A stretch of DNA of 64,000 nt from Corynebacterium pseudokroppenstedtii (GCF_019754945.1 NZ_JAEUWU010000004.1:333911-397910), one strand, 5' to 3'. Shown: positions 24,687 to 34,210, numbered from the stretch's first letter. Made by a program: numbers and translations. The notes: generated by a model not told the origin, from the sequence alone.

Positions 24687-27653
24687 GTGCCTGCTTTGTC
24701 GCTTCGGAGTGGTAGCCGGTTTGGTACCGGCCGTGCCCGTGAAGCACTAAGCAGAGCACAGAGCGGGGGTTCAGAAAACAGTTCGGAAAGCAGCTCGGCC
24801 GCGATTATCGGGTGGCCGGCCCATGTGTTGGGCCTCCTCGTGGGGCTTCTAACACAATTAATCTGGCACGGCCCACGCGAAAACGGCGACTGGGCCGCGT
24901 TATGGATCGCCGGCAAGCTCCTCCGCCAAGGTGACGATCCGCACATCTACGACTACGCCCCCGACGATTTCGCTGCCTGGGCAGGCCCTTTCTGGCAGCC
25001 GTTCGCGCAGCAAGATGTCACATCAGCCTCACCGCATCCGTTTGTTCAGGCACCATTCGTTGCCCAAATGGCCGAAGCCCTGACATTCATAATGTCATTC
25101 CACACATCGGTGTTCTTCTTGACAGTGGCGTCGGGGTGGGCACTGGTCGTGCTGGTGGCCAGTGCGTTTTATGTGTGGTTTCACCGCCCAATACCCATGG
25201 GCGTGTTGGTCGGCGTCACGCTGGTGGTGTGGCTTTCCACCCCATTTCAGTGGTCGATCACGTTAGGGCAAACGACGCCCCTGGTCACTGCGGGTATCGC
25301 GTATAGCATCGCGGCAGCGCGTCGTCGACCCTGGTCAGCGGGCATCGTGCTGGGGGTTGTTAGCGTTATTAAACTCACGCCGCTAGCTCTCATTCCGCTG
25401 ATGCTGCTGTTCCGTCGGTCACGTCGAACGTCGCTCGTGGCTATCGCAACAACCGCCCTCTGCTTCGGCTTCTCCGTGCTGACCGTGGGGTGGCCGCTGC
25501 ACGAAATCTGGCGTGCGCGGATTCACATGTTCTCCACGTTCAAAGTGATCGCGCCGACGAGCCAAACCTTCGTGTCAATCATGAAGCGCCATCTTATCGA
25601 CGAGGGACCCGCGGGCGCGCCGATTATCCAGGACACGCCCGGCTGGATGGTGGTCACACCGATGATGCTGGCCGCCGTGATTGCCCTGGCCTTGGCCATC
25701 GCGGCGTACCGCTGTCGGGGGCGGGCCTTCGAGATCATCATGGTGGGCGCCATGTGCGTGGCCACGTGTTTTTCTGGCTTCGTGTGGACGCACTATTTCA
25801 TCATCGTTGTGTTGCCGGCCTTCGGTGTGTTCGCGCTGACCGCGCGCCGCAGGTGGGCAGTGGCGTGCATTGCGATGGTCAGCGTCCTTTATTTTCCTCC
25901 GCTTTCCGACGTTATTTCGTCGCAACACGATAACCGCTACTTTGCTCAAACAGGCTTCTATGTCCCTGGCGGAGCCTTGATGGCGACGATTATCATGCTG
26001 TTCTTGCTGGCTGCTGCCGTTGTGGTTCCCGCACGTCGGGCGGCTAGCGCTGGGCTCCCCAACCCTGCACCGGAGTTCCGGGCGCCGTGGGGTGCTGGGG
26101 CATCGGCCTCCGGGCGCACCAACTCGCCCGTGGCTAGGCGCACCACCCCACGTTCTGCAGTCGCCCGCTGGTTCGCTCACGCAAACGCACCCCATTCCAC
26201 CTTCATCTCTGGCTCATCGCCACGTCAGCGTGGCCACATCGTCGGCAGAATGGGCCATATCGTTGCTGTGCTCTCCGGCCTTATCACTGTCTTGGCGTGG
26301 AACTCCCACCGGCAGACAGATGATTGGTCCTCACTGTGGATCGCGGGCAAACTCGTCGCGCAAGGCGATAAGAACCATATTTACGATTACAACCATCAGG
26401 ATTTTGCGCGCTGGGCCGGGGAGTACTGGGCGCCATTTGCCAATGAGCACGTCACATCCCCCTTGCCTCACCCATTTATTCAGGCGCCGATCGTGGCCGA
26501 AGTGATGAGCGTCATCACCCGCATCATGAGCTACGACTTTTCGACGCTCGCGCTGGGATTCTTCTCTGGCTGGGCCATGGTGATCACTGTCGCTTGTGCC
26601 TATCGCGTCTGGGTGGGGCGGCCGATCCCACTCGTTCTTCTGCTACCCGTCGTTGTGGTGGCCTGGGTGTCAGCACCATTTTCCATGGCTATTCGTCTGG
26701 GCCAAACAAGCCCGCTGATCTACGCGGGCATTGCCTACGCGATCGCCGCTGCGCGCACTCGGCCCCGCTCGGCGGGCATTGTGCTCGGCTTGGTCAGCGT
26801 CGTAAAGCTGAGTCCTTTCGCTCTCATCGCCGCAATGTTCCTTTTCCGTCGATCGCGCCGAACAGCCGGCGTCGCCGTCGTCACCACTGTGGTGGCGTTC
26901 CTCTTGTCGCTGGTCACGCTGGGAACGGAAGTATTCCGCACCTGGATTCGTATCATTCACGATCTATCCTCCGCCCGCGTTGTCGCCCTGGAGAGCCAGA
27001 GTTTCGCATCGATCATGTTGAGAAGCCATCTTGGCGACGACGACAACGTCTGGGTGCCCATCATCCGCAATCCACCGACCTGGGTTGTGGTGATTCCGCT
27101 CATACTGGCGGCTTTGCTGGCCATCCTTGTCCTCGCGGCTGCGTATGTGCGTCGGGAATATGCTTTTCCGCTGTTCATGGTGGGAATTACGAGCATCGCC
27201 ACGGCGTGCTCTGGGCTGGTGTGGACCCACTATTTCCAGGTTGCGCTGCTCCCTGCCTTCGGTTCCGTGGTCCTGGCGGAACGTCGCCGCCTAGCAGGTT
27301 TCCTCACTATTGGTTTGAGCCTGTTCTTCGTCCCACCTCTCTCCGACGTGGTGGGGGCCGCGGCCCAGGCGAAGGTACATGTTCAGTCCGGCGGCTTAAT
27401 CGCCCTGATTGGGCTCATCCTGCTGATGTGCATCATGGCCCTTCTGCCCGGCTCGGTTCTTCCACGACGCACACGGTCGCGCATCGCTCAGTGGCAACAA
27501 GCACATGATCGTGACGACGAATGGCTGCGGTCATCGGGGCCGTCGCTGTCCCATAGGTATCGCAACGACATGACCGCGCCGCTACCTGTTGTGACGGATG
27601 CTCCGCGGGCATCGGGTGGACGCCACCACGTGCGCCGACGCCACACCCAGTAA
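24687..27653 (+). CDS. Tandem GT87 (DUF2029) polyprenyl-sugar glycosyltransferase
   Basis: A 988-residue polytopic protein consisting of two full GT87/DUF2029 modules (about residues 55-450 and 535-930) with a period near 478 residues. Both modules carry the first-loop acidic motif (NGDWAALWIAGKLL and TDDWSSLWIAGKLV), then HIYDY, HPFIQAP-type and RSAGIVLG/VSVxKL blocks, and CSGxVWTHYF near their ends. This family (PimE and mannosyl- or arabinosyl-transferases) uses polyprenyl-phosphate sugars on the outer face of the membrane. Family members are normally single modules of about 400-450 residues. GTG 24687 is preceded by ggaagga at eight bases. It probably decorates lipoglycans or arabinogalactan. 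Confidence 0.88.
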   Translation: MPALSLRSGSRFGTGRAREALSRAQSGGSENSSESSSAAIIGWPAHVLGLLVGLLTQLIWHGPRENGDWAALWIAGKLLRQGDDPHIYDYAPDDFAAWAGPFWQPFAQQDVTSASPHPFVQAPFVAQMAEALTFIMSFHTSVFFLTVASGWALVVLVASAFYVWFHRPIPMGVLVGVTLVVWLSTPFQWSITLGQTTPLVTAGIAYSIAAARRRPWSAGIVLGVVSVIKLTPLALIPLMLLFRRSRRTSLVAIATTALCFGFSVLTVGWPLHEIWRARIHMFSTFKVIAPTSQTFVSIMKRHLIDEGPAGAPIIQDTPGWMVVTPMMLAAVIALALAIAAYRCRGRAFEIIMVGAMCVATCFSGFVWTHYFIIVVLPAFGVFALTARRRWAVACIAMVSVLYFPPLSDVISSQHDNRYFAQTGFYVPGGALMATIIMLFLLAAAVVVPARRAASAGLPNPAPEFRAPWGAGASASGRTNSPVARRTTPRSAVARWFAHANAPHSTFISGSSPRQRGHIVGRMGHIVAVLSGLITVLAWNSHRQTDDWSSLWIAGKLVAQGDKNHIYDYNHQDFARWAGEYWAPFANEHVTSPLPHPFIQAPIVAEVMSVITRIMSYDFSTLALGFFSGWAMVITVACAYRVWVGRPIPLVLLLPVVVVAWVSAPFSMAIRLGQTSPLIYAGIAYAIAAARTRPRSAGIVLGLVSVVKLSPFALIAAMFLFRRSRRTAGVAVVTTVVAFLLSLVTLGTEVFRTWIRIIHDLSSARVVALESQSFASIMLRSHLGDDDNVWVPIIRNPPTWVVVIPLILAALLAILVLAAAYVRREYAFPLFMVGITSIATACSGLVWTHYFQVALLPAFGSVVLAERRRLAGFLTIGLSLFFVPPLSDVVGAAAQAKVHVQSGGLIALIGLILLMCIMALLPGSVLPRRTRSRIAQWQQAHDRDDEWLRSSGPSLSHRYRNDMTAPLPVVTDAPRASGGRHHVRRRHTQ

Positions 27654-27656
27654 CAT
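27651..27656 (+). promoter_or_regulatory. -10 hexamer TAACAT for leaderless LCP gene
   Basis: TAACAT overlaps the stop codon of the GT87 gene. Seven bases follow, then ATG 27664, without a Shine-Dalgarno sequence. Confidence 0.4.
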
Positions 27657-27663
27657 TATTCAC

Positions 27664-29118
27664 ATGAATACCACTAGCGATGACGATTACCTCCGCGGCC
27701 CTGATGGCCGCCCGATCGTCGACCGCTACGGACGACCTATCCGACGCCGGTCACGGAAAAACACTGCAGCTTCGGGGAATAGTGCTGGTGGCGGGGCTCA
27801 CCGTCACGAAGCAGACAGTAGGCGCACTGGCAGTGACCGAGTCGACGCGTCCCACATTGACTACTCCGGGGGGAGCTCTCCTGCGCGGCACGAGAAGCAT
27901 GAATACCAGCACTTTCGTGCACAACCGGGGCCAACGTCGTCCCGCGCGAGAAACCAAGGTAGGCAGTCGGAGCGAGACAACGCTCCGCAACCTCCACGCC
28001 GTCGTGATGGACGTCCCGGGGACTACAGTTCGAGCTCCCGTCGATACTCACAACCGCTGCCTCCTCGCGGGATCGAGGAGCATAACCGACGCACCGGCGC
28101 GCCCAGCTACCCTGCAGCCGGCAGCCGCCCGTCCGAGAAGAGCCGCCCGTCCGGCCCAAGCCGAGGGCGTCGCTGGCTTCCATCCGGCGCGAGCCGTGGA
28201 CGTTGGTGGCGATCGTCCGGGTGGGGGCGCAAACTAGGAGCTCTCCTGGGCGTCCTCATACTCGTTATCCTCGGGACGATGGTGTGGGTCGATCTTCGGC
28301 TCCATCGGGTTGATGCTCTCACCAATTATGGCGGCCGCCCCAGCGGCGGTTCGGGAACGAACTGGCTGCTCGTCGGCTCTGATTCGCGTGACGGCCTCTC
28401 TGAGGATCAGCAGGCGGAGCTGTCCACCGGCGGCGATACGGGCGGCGGACGCACAGATTCCATCATCCTGGTGCACATTCCCTTCGTAGGGAAGGCGACG
28501 ATGGTGTCGATCCCCCGCGATTCGTACGTCGATGTGCCTGGTCATGGGAAGGACAAGGTCAACGCTTCGTATGCTCTGGGCGGCCCCCAGCTCCTCCAGC
28601 AGACCGTGGAACAGGCCACTGGCCTGCGCATTGACCACTATGCGGAGATCGGTTTCGGCGGGTTTGCCGGCGTGGTCGATGCCGTGGGCGGCGTCAAAAT
28701 CTGCGTCGAGCAGCCCATGGACGATCCGCTCGCGGGAATTAATCTGCAGCCGGGGTGCCAAAAACTTGATGGCCCCACCGCCCTGGGGTTCGTTCGGTCA
28801 CGGCATTCGATGGACGACGGCGATATCGGCCGTGCCCGGAACCAGCGGACGTTCCTCGCCGCGCTGGTGAAGAAAGCGCTGTCCCCCACCACGTTCCTCA
28901 ACCCGTTCCGCTTCTTCCCCTTTGTCAGCCGTATGACGGATTCTTTCACAGTGGACAAGCACGATCACGTGTGGAATTTAGCGCGCCTAGGCATCGGGTT
29001 GGGGCTGTCACCACGGACCGAAACGATCCCCATCGCATCTTATGAATCCACCGATGTCGGGGACGTCGACGTGTGGGACGACGACGGAGCGCAGGAACTA
29101 TTCAAGTCGCTGCGCTAG
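27664..29118 (+). CDS. LytR-CpsA-Psr family cell wall glycopolymer ligase
   Basis: A 484-residue type II membrane protein. The first 180 residues are hydrophilic, Arg/Ser/Pro-rich and probably disordered in the cytoplasm. One helix follows (LGALLGVLILVILGTMVWV, about 194-212). The extracytoplasmic LCP domain has VGSDSRD, GGGRTDSIILVH, SIPRDSYV, KVNASYALGG, and FVRSRHSMDDGDIGRARNQ, which bind the pyrophosphate lipid. In this group such proteins attach arabinogalactan to peptidoglycan. There is no C-terminal LytR domain. The neighbouring GT87 gene supports a wall-polymer role. Confidence 0.9.
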   Translation: MNTTSDDDYLRGPDGRPIVDRYGRPIRRRSRKNTAASGNSAGGGAHRHEADSRRTGSDRVDASHIDYSGGSSPARHEKHEYQHFRAQPGPTSSRARNQGRQSERDNAPQPPRRRDGRPGDYSSSSRRYSQPLPPRGIEEHNRRTGAPSYPAAGSRPSEKSRPSGPSRGRRWLPSGASRGRWWRSSGWGRKLGALLGVLILVILGTMVWVDLRLHRVDALTNYGGRPSGGSGTNWLLVGSDSRDGLSEDQQAELSTGGDTGGGRTDSIILVHIPFVGKATMVSIPRDSYVDVPGHGKDKVNASYALGGPQLLQQTVEQATGLRIDHYAEIGFGGFAGVVDAVGGVKICVEQPMDDPLAGINLQPGCQKLDGPTALGFVRSRHSMDDGDIGRARNQRTFLAALVKKALSPTTFLNPFRFFPFVSRMTDSFTVDKHDHVWNLARLGIGLGLSPRTETIPIASYESTDVGDVDVWDDDGAQELFKSLR

Positions 29119-29122
29119 CCGG

Positions 29123-30043
29123 CTATCGGATAGTCACTTGGCGGGAACGGATCGTATCCCGCGCCTTGCGCTCGTCGGCAGTCAGCGGTGTGTCCACCGC
29201 CAGTGCCTTTTCCAGCGACACAGCGAGTTCTTGAATGGGCTCCTGGAATTCTTGCGCCGTCACTGTGGGGTCAACGTCGAAGACGGGCACCGCAACACCG
29301 TGGGTGCGGAATGCCCCGGCAAAGCGTGTGCCTTCGCCCAAGGTCAAGTCCCCAGCAGCGTACAAGCGGGCCAACGCGGTAAATAACGCGTCCTCATCGT
29401 CCTGTCGGATCCAGCGGATGTAGCCTTTGTCGCCACCATCCGTCCACCAGACCGCGCCCGGCGCGGATACGTCGACTCTCTCGGTCGGGAGCATCGACTC
29501 GTTCACCTGCTTCATGTTCTGCTGCATGGCAGGATCGATGGTCTGTCCCTCCGGGAGCCACCAGTCGAAGTCCTTCTCGACCTGTACGTCGAGCTTCTGC
29601 GCGGGGTCCATCAGCTCGCTCAACTCGGGCTCGGTGCCGTCGGCAATGGATGTTCCCAGCGTTTGCCCTGGTTGAGCGGTCTGCAACCAGGCGAGGGTGT
29701 GCGCTAAATCTTTGTGGGGGTTCGGGCCGCGGTGCTGCCGCTGGAGAGCAACGAACGCGGTAGGGGGAGTGTCGCCGTCGGTATCGCGCACGATAGCGGC
29801 GGTCGCTCCGGGCAGGACGGTCACGAGGTAGACGGGGTAGTCCACGCCTTTCACCGCGATTTTCGCCCGCGCGGAGGGGGCGAATTCCTGCATGGCAATA
29901 AGATCTGCTTCCGACGCAAAACCCCCGAATGGTCGCGGGTCACGCTCTAGTGCTGCACGTTCGGCGGCCCGCTTAGCCAACTTCGCTTGGCGACGGGTCA
30001 TTCCTTCGGGCAGATTCTCATTCTTCTTTTTCTTCCTTGACAC
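29123..30043 (-). CDS. DUF5926 family protein
   Basis: A 306-residue soluble protein with a Lys/Arg-rich start (SRKKKKNENLPEGMTRRQAKLAKR) and then a conserved domain typical of high-GC Gram-positives: FASEADLIAMQEFAPSA, DFDWWLPEG, WWTDGGDKGYIRW. Homologues are sometimes labelled preprotein translocase or topoisomerase for no visible reason; no catalytic motif of either is present. GTG 30043 lies 7 bases after a TAGCCT hexamer, suggesting a leaderless message. It converges with the LCP gene, with four bases between the two stop codons. Function unknown. Confidence 0.75.
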   Translation of the reverse strand: MSRKKKKNENLPEGMTRRQAKLAKRAAERAALERDPRPFGGFASEADLIAMQEFAPSARAKIAVKGVDYPVYLVTVLPGATAAIVRDTDGDTPPTAFVALQRQHRGPNPHKDLAHTLAWLQTAQPGQTLGTSIADGTEPELSELMDPAQKLDVQVEKDFDWWLPEGQTIDPAMQQNMKQVNESMLPTERVDVSAPGAVWWTDGGDKGYIRWIRQDDEDALFTALARLYAAGDLTLGEGTRFAGAFRTHGVAVPVFDVDPTVTAQEFQEPIQELAVSLEKALAVDTPLTADERKARDTIRSRQVTIR

Positions 30044-30050
30044 CTGGCCT

Positions 30051-30056
30051 AGGCTA
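30051..30056 (-). promoter_or_regulatory. -10 hexamer TAGCCT for leaderless DUF5926 gene
   Basis: On the minus strand TAGCCT, seven bases (AGGCCAG), then the GTG start at 30043. Confidence 0.5.
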
Positions 30057-30162
30057 CCTGCCCACTCCCCCAGCTAGCCAGTTCATCGTGGAAGATTGGG
30101 CATTCCTAAGCCCGACTTTTCGGCGCGGGATGGTACCACCCATCCGGGATGACGTTTCCCGC

Positions 30163-30906
30163 TCAGCTCGCCGCCGGATACTCAGCCTGGGCTGACGCTT
30201 CATCCATCCACTCGCGCGCTTGGCGTGGTTTGTCGGTCGCCAACCAGTCAATCCCGTGCTGAGCTGCCCACACAACATCATTTCGCGTGTTGACGGTCCA
30301 CGTGTAGCACCCATCGCCACGACGGATCAGCCCCGGACGCAGCTTCGCGTTGACGATGGACGGGCCATAGGCCTGTGGAATATCCATCCGCCAAAGGATG
30401 GGGCCGAGTGGGCGTTGAATTTCGCGCCGCAACAGAATGCGGTGCACAGAGGGCTCGAGATGCCGCATTCTCGCTAGCGACATGGCTGAAAATGAGATGA
30501 CGTGCAGCCGGGGATTATCGACGTGGCCACGATCGCGGAGTACCGAGACCAGCGTCTTTTCTAGCTGGCCGCCATATCCCGACGGGTGCTTCGTTTCGAC
30601 GAATAGTCCACAGTCGGTGCCCTCAACGAGGTCCAGGAGCGTGTCGAAAAGCAGCGGTTGTTGCGGCTCCGCCGTGGTGCCGACGTTGATACTGGGGAGG
30701 TCATCGCGGGTGAGTTCCGCGATGGGGCGTTTATCTCCCGCGACGCGTTCGAATGTTCGGTCGTGTGAGCATACGAGGTGTCCGTCTTTGGTGAGGCGGA
30801 TATCGCATTCTATGCCGTCGGCTCCCTCGGAGAGGGCGGCATCGTAGGCAGCGAGGGTCTGTTCGGGGTGGTCGCAGCTGGCTCCGCGGTGGGCGATGAT
30901 CTCCAT
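30163..30906 (-). CDS. Glycerophosphodiester phosphodiesterase
   Basis: A 247-residue TIM-barrel enzyme that splits glycerophosphodiesters into glycerol-3-phosphate and an alcohol. The N-terminus IAHRGAS with HPEQTLAAY is the catalytic HR motif. GADGIECDIRLTKDG supplies the metal ligands, and CSHDRTFERV the second His. FVETKHP gives the Glu and Lys on the next strand. No signal peptide is present, so it acts in the cytoplasm on recycled phospholipid head groups. ATG 30906 is preceded by a purine-rich agaaagagaa. A glpQ-type gene near pyk2 and ldh is also known in C. glutamicum. Confidence 0.92.
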   Translation of the reverse strand: MEIIAHRGASCDHPEQTLAAYDAALSEGADGIECDIRLTKDGHLVCSHDRTFERVAGDKRPIAELTRDDLPSINVGTTAEPQQPLLFDTLLDLVEGTDCGLFVETKHPSGYGGQLEKTLVSVLRDRGHVDNPRLHVISFSAMSLARMRHLEPSVHRILLRREIQRPLGPILWRMDIPQAYGPSIVNAKLRPGLIRRGDGCYTWTVNTRNDVVWAAQHGIDWLATDKPRQAREWMDEASAQAEYPAAS

Positions 30907-30943
30907 CGGTTCTCTTTCTTTCCGCCGAGCCAGCCGTGTTTTC

Positions 30944-32953
30944 TTAGGCCCGTCCTCGGCTTCGTGAATCTAGAGAATTGTCACTGGTGTTGAGCGCTTG
31001 ACCGATCCTGTTGAGGATGTTGATAGCATCCGGAATGTGCGTTCCCTTGTTCAGCATGACGCCTTGGGTACGCAGCGCAACGTCGGCATCGGTGATTTCT
31101 GCGCGTGAGGGCAGCCCGGATTTCGCCATGGTTTCGAGGACTTGCGTCGCGAAGATAGTGGGAATGTGAGCAGCATTCGCCACGCCCATGATCTGTTCGC
31201 GGGCTTCGGACATGCGGCTGAAGCCGAGTTCCATCGCGAGGTCACCGCGAGCAATCATGACGCCCGAGTTCCTGTGACGGAGTAGTTCGGTCACCACATT
31301 GGGTAGGTCGTTGTAGCATTCTTCGGATTCGATCTTCAGCATAACGCCAAGGTTCCGGATGCGCGCGCTAACTGCGGCGGAGTCCTCGCTTTCCGAGGCT
31401 GCTACGTCGATCTCTTTCTCGATGGCGTCGAGAATTTCGGTGAGGTCCTCGGCGGAGCGGACGTAGCTCGGCGCAATGATGTCTGCCGTGCGAACGATCT
31501 CGGGGAGGATGGCGCGGTCCTCGTCGGTCATCGCGGGAAGCGGAACGTGGACGCCGGGGAAGTGAATCCCGCGGCCTTCGCGCAGGTTCTTGCCGCCTTC
31601 ACGGGTGTGAATGGCGACGAGTTCCGCGGAATCGTACTCCGCGGTGTTGCCTTCGGGGTCCTTCTCACCGGCGCGGGTGACAGACGTGACTTCGCACTCG
31701 ATCTTCGCGTCGTCGAAAAGGACGGTGGATCCGACGTCGAGGCTGCGGATAGCTTCTGGCTCACCACAGTTGACGGCAGGGATATCGTCCGTCGGGTCGG
31801 TAGGCGTGGGGTCGCTGGTCAAGATCAAACGTGATCCCACGTCGACGTGAACACGCTGCTCAGAGCGCCCGATCCCGTGGATCCGAGTCTTGATGTATTG
31901 GCATGCGACCAGGCTGCCATTGGCCAGGTAGACGTTTTGGCGTCCGTAGGCCAGAACTCCCTCGTCGGTAACCTTGTGCACGGTCATGTAACGCTTGGAT
32001 CCGCGAGCATCCAGCATGGATAGCTCGTCGCCCTCGTTGACCGTCTGCAGCCACTCCGGATCGACCTGGATGGCCAGCGTGGGGCGACCGGGAAGGCCTT
32101 CCGGCACGGGCGCCGGTGTCGTGGCGTTGTGATCGAACGGGGTGATCCACAACTTGGAGGGAGTCAGGATCCGTCCTGTTTTCGTCCTGGTCACGCGGGT
32201 GCGTGCGATCCGCGGGCCGGGTTCAATAGCCCCAACCCGCAGTTTCGGCCCCGGCAGGTCCATGGAGATTTTGATGTCACGACCTACACGGGCGCTGGTG
32301 GCACGGACGTTCGCTGCCATTGCTCGCCACGCTTCAGGAGTATCGTGCGCGCAGTTGATCCGGGCAATGTCCATCCCCGCGTCGGCGAAGGACTGGACAA
32401 GGTCGGGATCGTCGGCTGCCTCAGTGGGGAGAGTAACCATGACGCAGCTCGGCATACCGTCCCGCGGTTCACCCAACAGAGCAGAGCTGTTGGACGCCAA
32501 TTGCTCCTGGGAACGCTCTATCGCTGCAGCTAGACGGGTGATGTCGTAGGTGTCGCCCTCGGCAGCACGGTCGGCATCGCCGTAGTCACTGGGCTTTCCA
32601 CCCAGGTTCTGCAGCAGAGTTTTCGCCGCGCGGAGTTGGTCGGCAACGGGGGCCTGGTCAGATACACGAATTCCTACCGCCCGCAGCTGGGCAACAATGT
32701 CGCGGGCATCATCGGCCTGGAGGCGCGCGAAGTGCTGCACATTGCGAACCCCCTCACGGTGTTCCGCGTCTGCGGCGTCGATGAGGTTGCGTTTATCCTG
32801 GTCAACCTCGCTGAGCATGGTCAGGAGGCTATCGACACCACGGGTCAACTCATTCAGTGAGGTCGTCGCTGAATTTGTCGTAGTTGCCTTCGACGACGAT
32901 GCCCCTGACACGCTGGCATCGTTGAGTTCACCGTTATGACCATTCTGTTCCAC
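30944..32953 (-). CDS. Atypical pyruvate kinase (Pyk2-like), long N-terminus, no C-terminal domain
   Basis: A 669-residue protein that should convert phosphoenolpyruvate and ADP to pyruvate and ATP. The first 165 residues are an extra, largely helical region. The barrel begins at SCVMVTLPTEAADD, where canonical enzymes read CTIGPAS. The PK signature is intact (LGVMLKIESEEC, with the catalytic Lys and metal Glu), as are MIARGDLAME and IFATQVLETM. The B domain is enlarged. The protein stops shortly after DAINILNRIGQAL, so the C-terminal allosteric domain of ordinary pyruvate kinases is missing. The GTG has ggagg upstream. It is followed by GDPD and preceded by ldh, as in C. glutamicum pyk2-ldhA. 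Confidence 0.85.
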   Translation of the reverse strand: MEQNGHNGELNDASVSGASSSKATTTNSATTSLNELTRGVDSLLTMLSEVDQDKRNLIDAADAEHREGVRNVQHFARLQADDARDIVAQLRAVGIRVSDQAPVADQLRAAKTLLQNLGGKPSDYGDADRAAEGDTYDITRLAAAIERSQEQLASNSSALLGEPRDGMPSCVMVTLPTEAADDPDLVQSFADAGMDIARINCAHDTPEAWRAMAANVRATSARVGRDIKISMDLPGPKLRVGAIEPGPRIARTRVTRTKTGRILTPSKLWITPFDHNATTPAPVPEGLPGRPTLAIQVDPEWLQTVNEGDELSMLDARGSKRYMTVHKVTDEGVLAYGRQNVYLANGSLVACQYIKTRIHGIGRSEQRVHVDVGSRLILTSDPTPTDPTDDIPAVNCGEPEAIRSLDVGSTVLFDDAKIECEVTSVTRAGEKDPEGNTAEYDSAELVAIHTREGGKNLREGRGIHFPGVHVPLPAMTDEDRAILPEIVRTADIIAPSYVRSAEDLTEILDAIEKEIDVAASESEDSAAVSARIRNLGVMLKIESEECYNDLPNVVTELLRHRNSGVMIARGDLAMELGFSRMSEAREQIMGVANAAHIPTIFATQVLETMAKSGLPSRAEITDADVALRTQGVMLNKGTHIPDAINILNRIGQALNTSDNSLDSRSRGRA

Positions 32954-32995
32954 TATGTGCCCTCCGGAGCGGCGGATTTCTCGTACGACCGAATA

Positions 32996-33982
32996 CTACT
33001 TCGTTGCTTCCTGATCGGCATTCGGGCCGTAGAAGCGGTCTTTGATTTCACGCAACTGCGCAGCTGATGCCTTCATCTGCTCGGCTTCGTGGTCATCGAG
33101 CTCCAGCTCAACAACACGGTGGATTCCGCCGCGGTTCACGAGGGCCGGGGTGCCGATGTAGATGTCGTCTTCGCCATATTCACCCTGCAGGTATGCAGAG
33201 ACGGGAAGGACGACGTTCTGGTTCTGCAGGACAGCGCGCGTGATCCGAGCCAGGCCCATGCCGATACCGAATGAGGTCGAGCCCTTGGCGTCGATAATCG
33301 TGTAGGCGGCGTCGCGGGTCTCTTCGAAGACCTTCTCCAAGCGTCCGTGCAGCTCAGGGTCCTTCTCGAGCTTCTTGCGCATCGACACACCACCGACGGT
33401 CGACGACGACAGCACCGGAAGTTCCGAGTCGCCGTGCTCACCGATGATGTAGGCGTGGATGGAGCTCGGGGCAACGTCGTACATGTCGCCCAGCATCGAG
33501 CGGAACCGTGCGGAGTCCAGCACCGTGCCCGAGCCGATCACACGCTCCTTGGGAAGGCCGGAAATCTTCCAGGTGGCGTAGGTCAGGATGTCGACAGGGT
33601 TCGACGCAATGAGGAAGATGCCGTCGAAGCCGTGCTTCATGACATCGCCAATAATGCTGTTCAGGATCTTGATGTTCTTGTCGACGAGCTGCAGGCGGGT
33701 TTCACCCGGCTTCTGTGCAGCGCCAGCGCAGACGACGACCATGGCGGCGTCGGCGCAGTCGTCGTAGGTGCCTACCTTGACGTTGGTCGGGCTGGATGCC
33801 CACACGACGCCGTGATTGAGGTCCATGACGTTGCCGGCGGTCTTCTTTTCGTCGATGTCGATAATGGCCAGTTCGTCGCACACACCCTGGTTGATGAGGG
33901 CGAAGGCGTAGGCGATTCCGACGTCGCCAGCGCCGATAAGAACGATTTTGTTACCAAGGCGGCGGTGTTCTTGATCTGCCAT
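32996..33982 (-). CDS. ldh: L-lactate dehydrogenase
   Basis: A 328-residue NAD-dependent enzyme that reduces pyruvate to L-lactate. It shows the Rossmann loop [16 protein letters not shown], the substrate loop segment [27 protein letters not shown], the active-site Arg/Asp region [12 protein letters not shown] and the catalytic His in [10 protein letters not shown] strong ggagga precedes ATG 33982. It sits 42 bases upstream of the atypical pyruvate kinase on the same strand, so both may be co-transcribed under fermentative conditions. The long upstream gap holds several symmetric elements. Confidence 0.96.
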   Translation of the reverse strand: MADQEHRRLGNKIVLIGAGDVGIAYAFALINQGVCDELAIIDIDEKKTAGNVMDLNHGVVWASSPTNVKVGTYDDCADAAMVVVCAGAAQKPGETRLQLVDKNIKILNSIIGDVMKHGFDGIFLIASNPVDILTYATWKISGLPKERVIGSGTVLDSARFRSMLGDMYDVAPSSIHAYIIGEHGDSELPVLSSSTVGGVSMRKKLEKDPELHGRLEKVFEETRDAAYTIIDAKGSTSFGIGMGLARITRAVLQNQNVVLPVSAYLQGEYGEDDIYIGTPALVNRGGIHRVVELELDDHEAEQMKASAAQLREIKDRFYGPNADQEATK

Positions 33983-34100
33983 GAGAATTCCTCCAAGGAA
34001 TGAGATCTGAAAAGATGGTGCGACGGCGCGTATGTGCCGTGATTTATTCTTCAGTGTTATTGTGCCCGGTTTTGCCCGAATACGCTAGTGTTTTGACAAG

Positions 34101-34130
34101 CAATCAAACATTTACCCCCGGTTCTGATTG
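34101..34130. promoter_or_regulatory. CAATCA/TGATTG inverted repeat upstream of ldh
   Basis: CAATCA (34101-34106) and TGATTG (34125-34130) flank TTTACCCCCGG, an ACCCCC run resembling RamA boxes. It is about 120-150 bases upstream of the ldh start. Regulation of ldhA by SugR, GlxR and RamA is known in C. glutamicum; which factor binds here is not evident. Confidence 0.35.
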
Positions 34131-34194
34131 ATTGAATATGGGTTTCTTTTGTTTCGACATGAGCGCTCCGCGCCACCCCTCCCCCTTTTTTAGG

Positions 34195-34210
34195 GCATGG
34201 CCGGCCATGC
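34195..34210. promoter_or_regulatory. 16-bp perfect palindrome GCATGGCCGGCCATGC
   Basis: An uninterrupted 16-bp palindrome in the middle of the ldh-sodA gap. It could be an operator for a dimeric regulator; no U-run follows it, so it is not a terminator. Confidence 0.45.

Noticed and set aside
30041..30060. DtxR iron-regulator box near CCTAGG
   Set aside because: Only the short palindromic core is present; it does not match the 19-bp DtxR consensus and is better read as a -10 hexamer.
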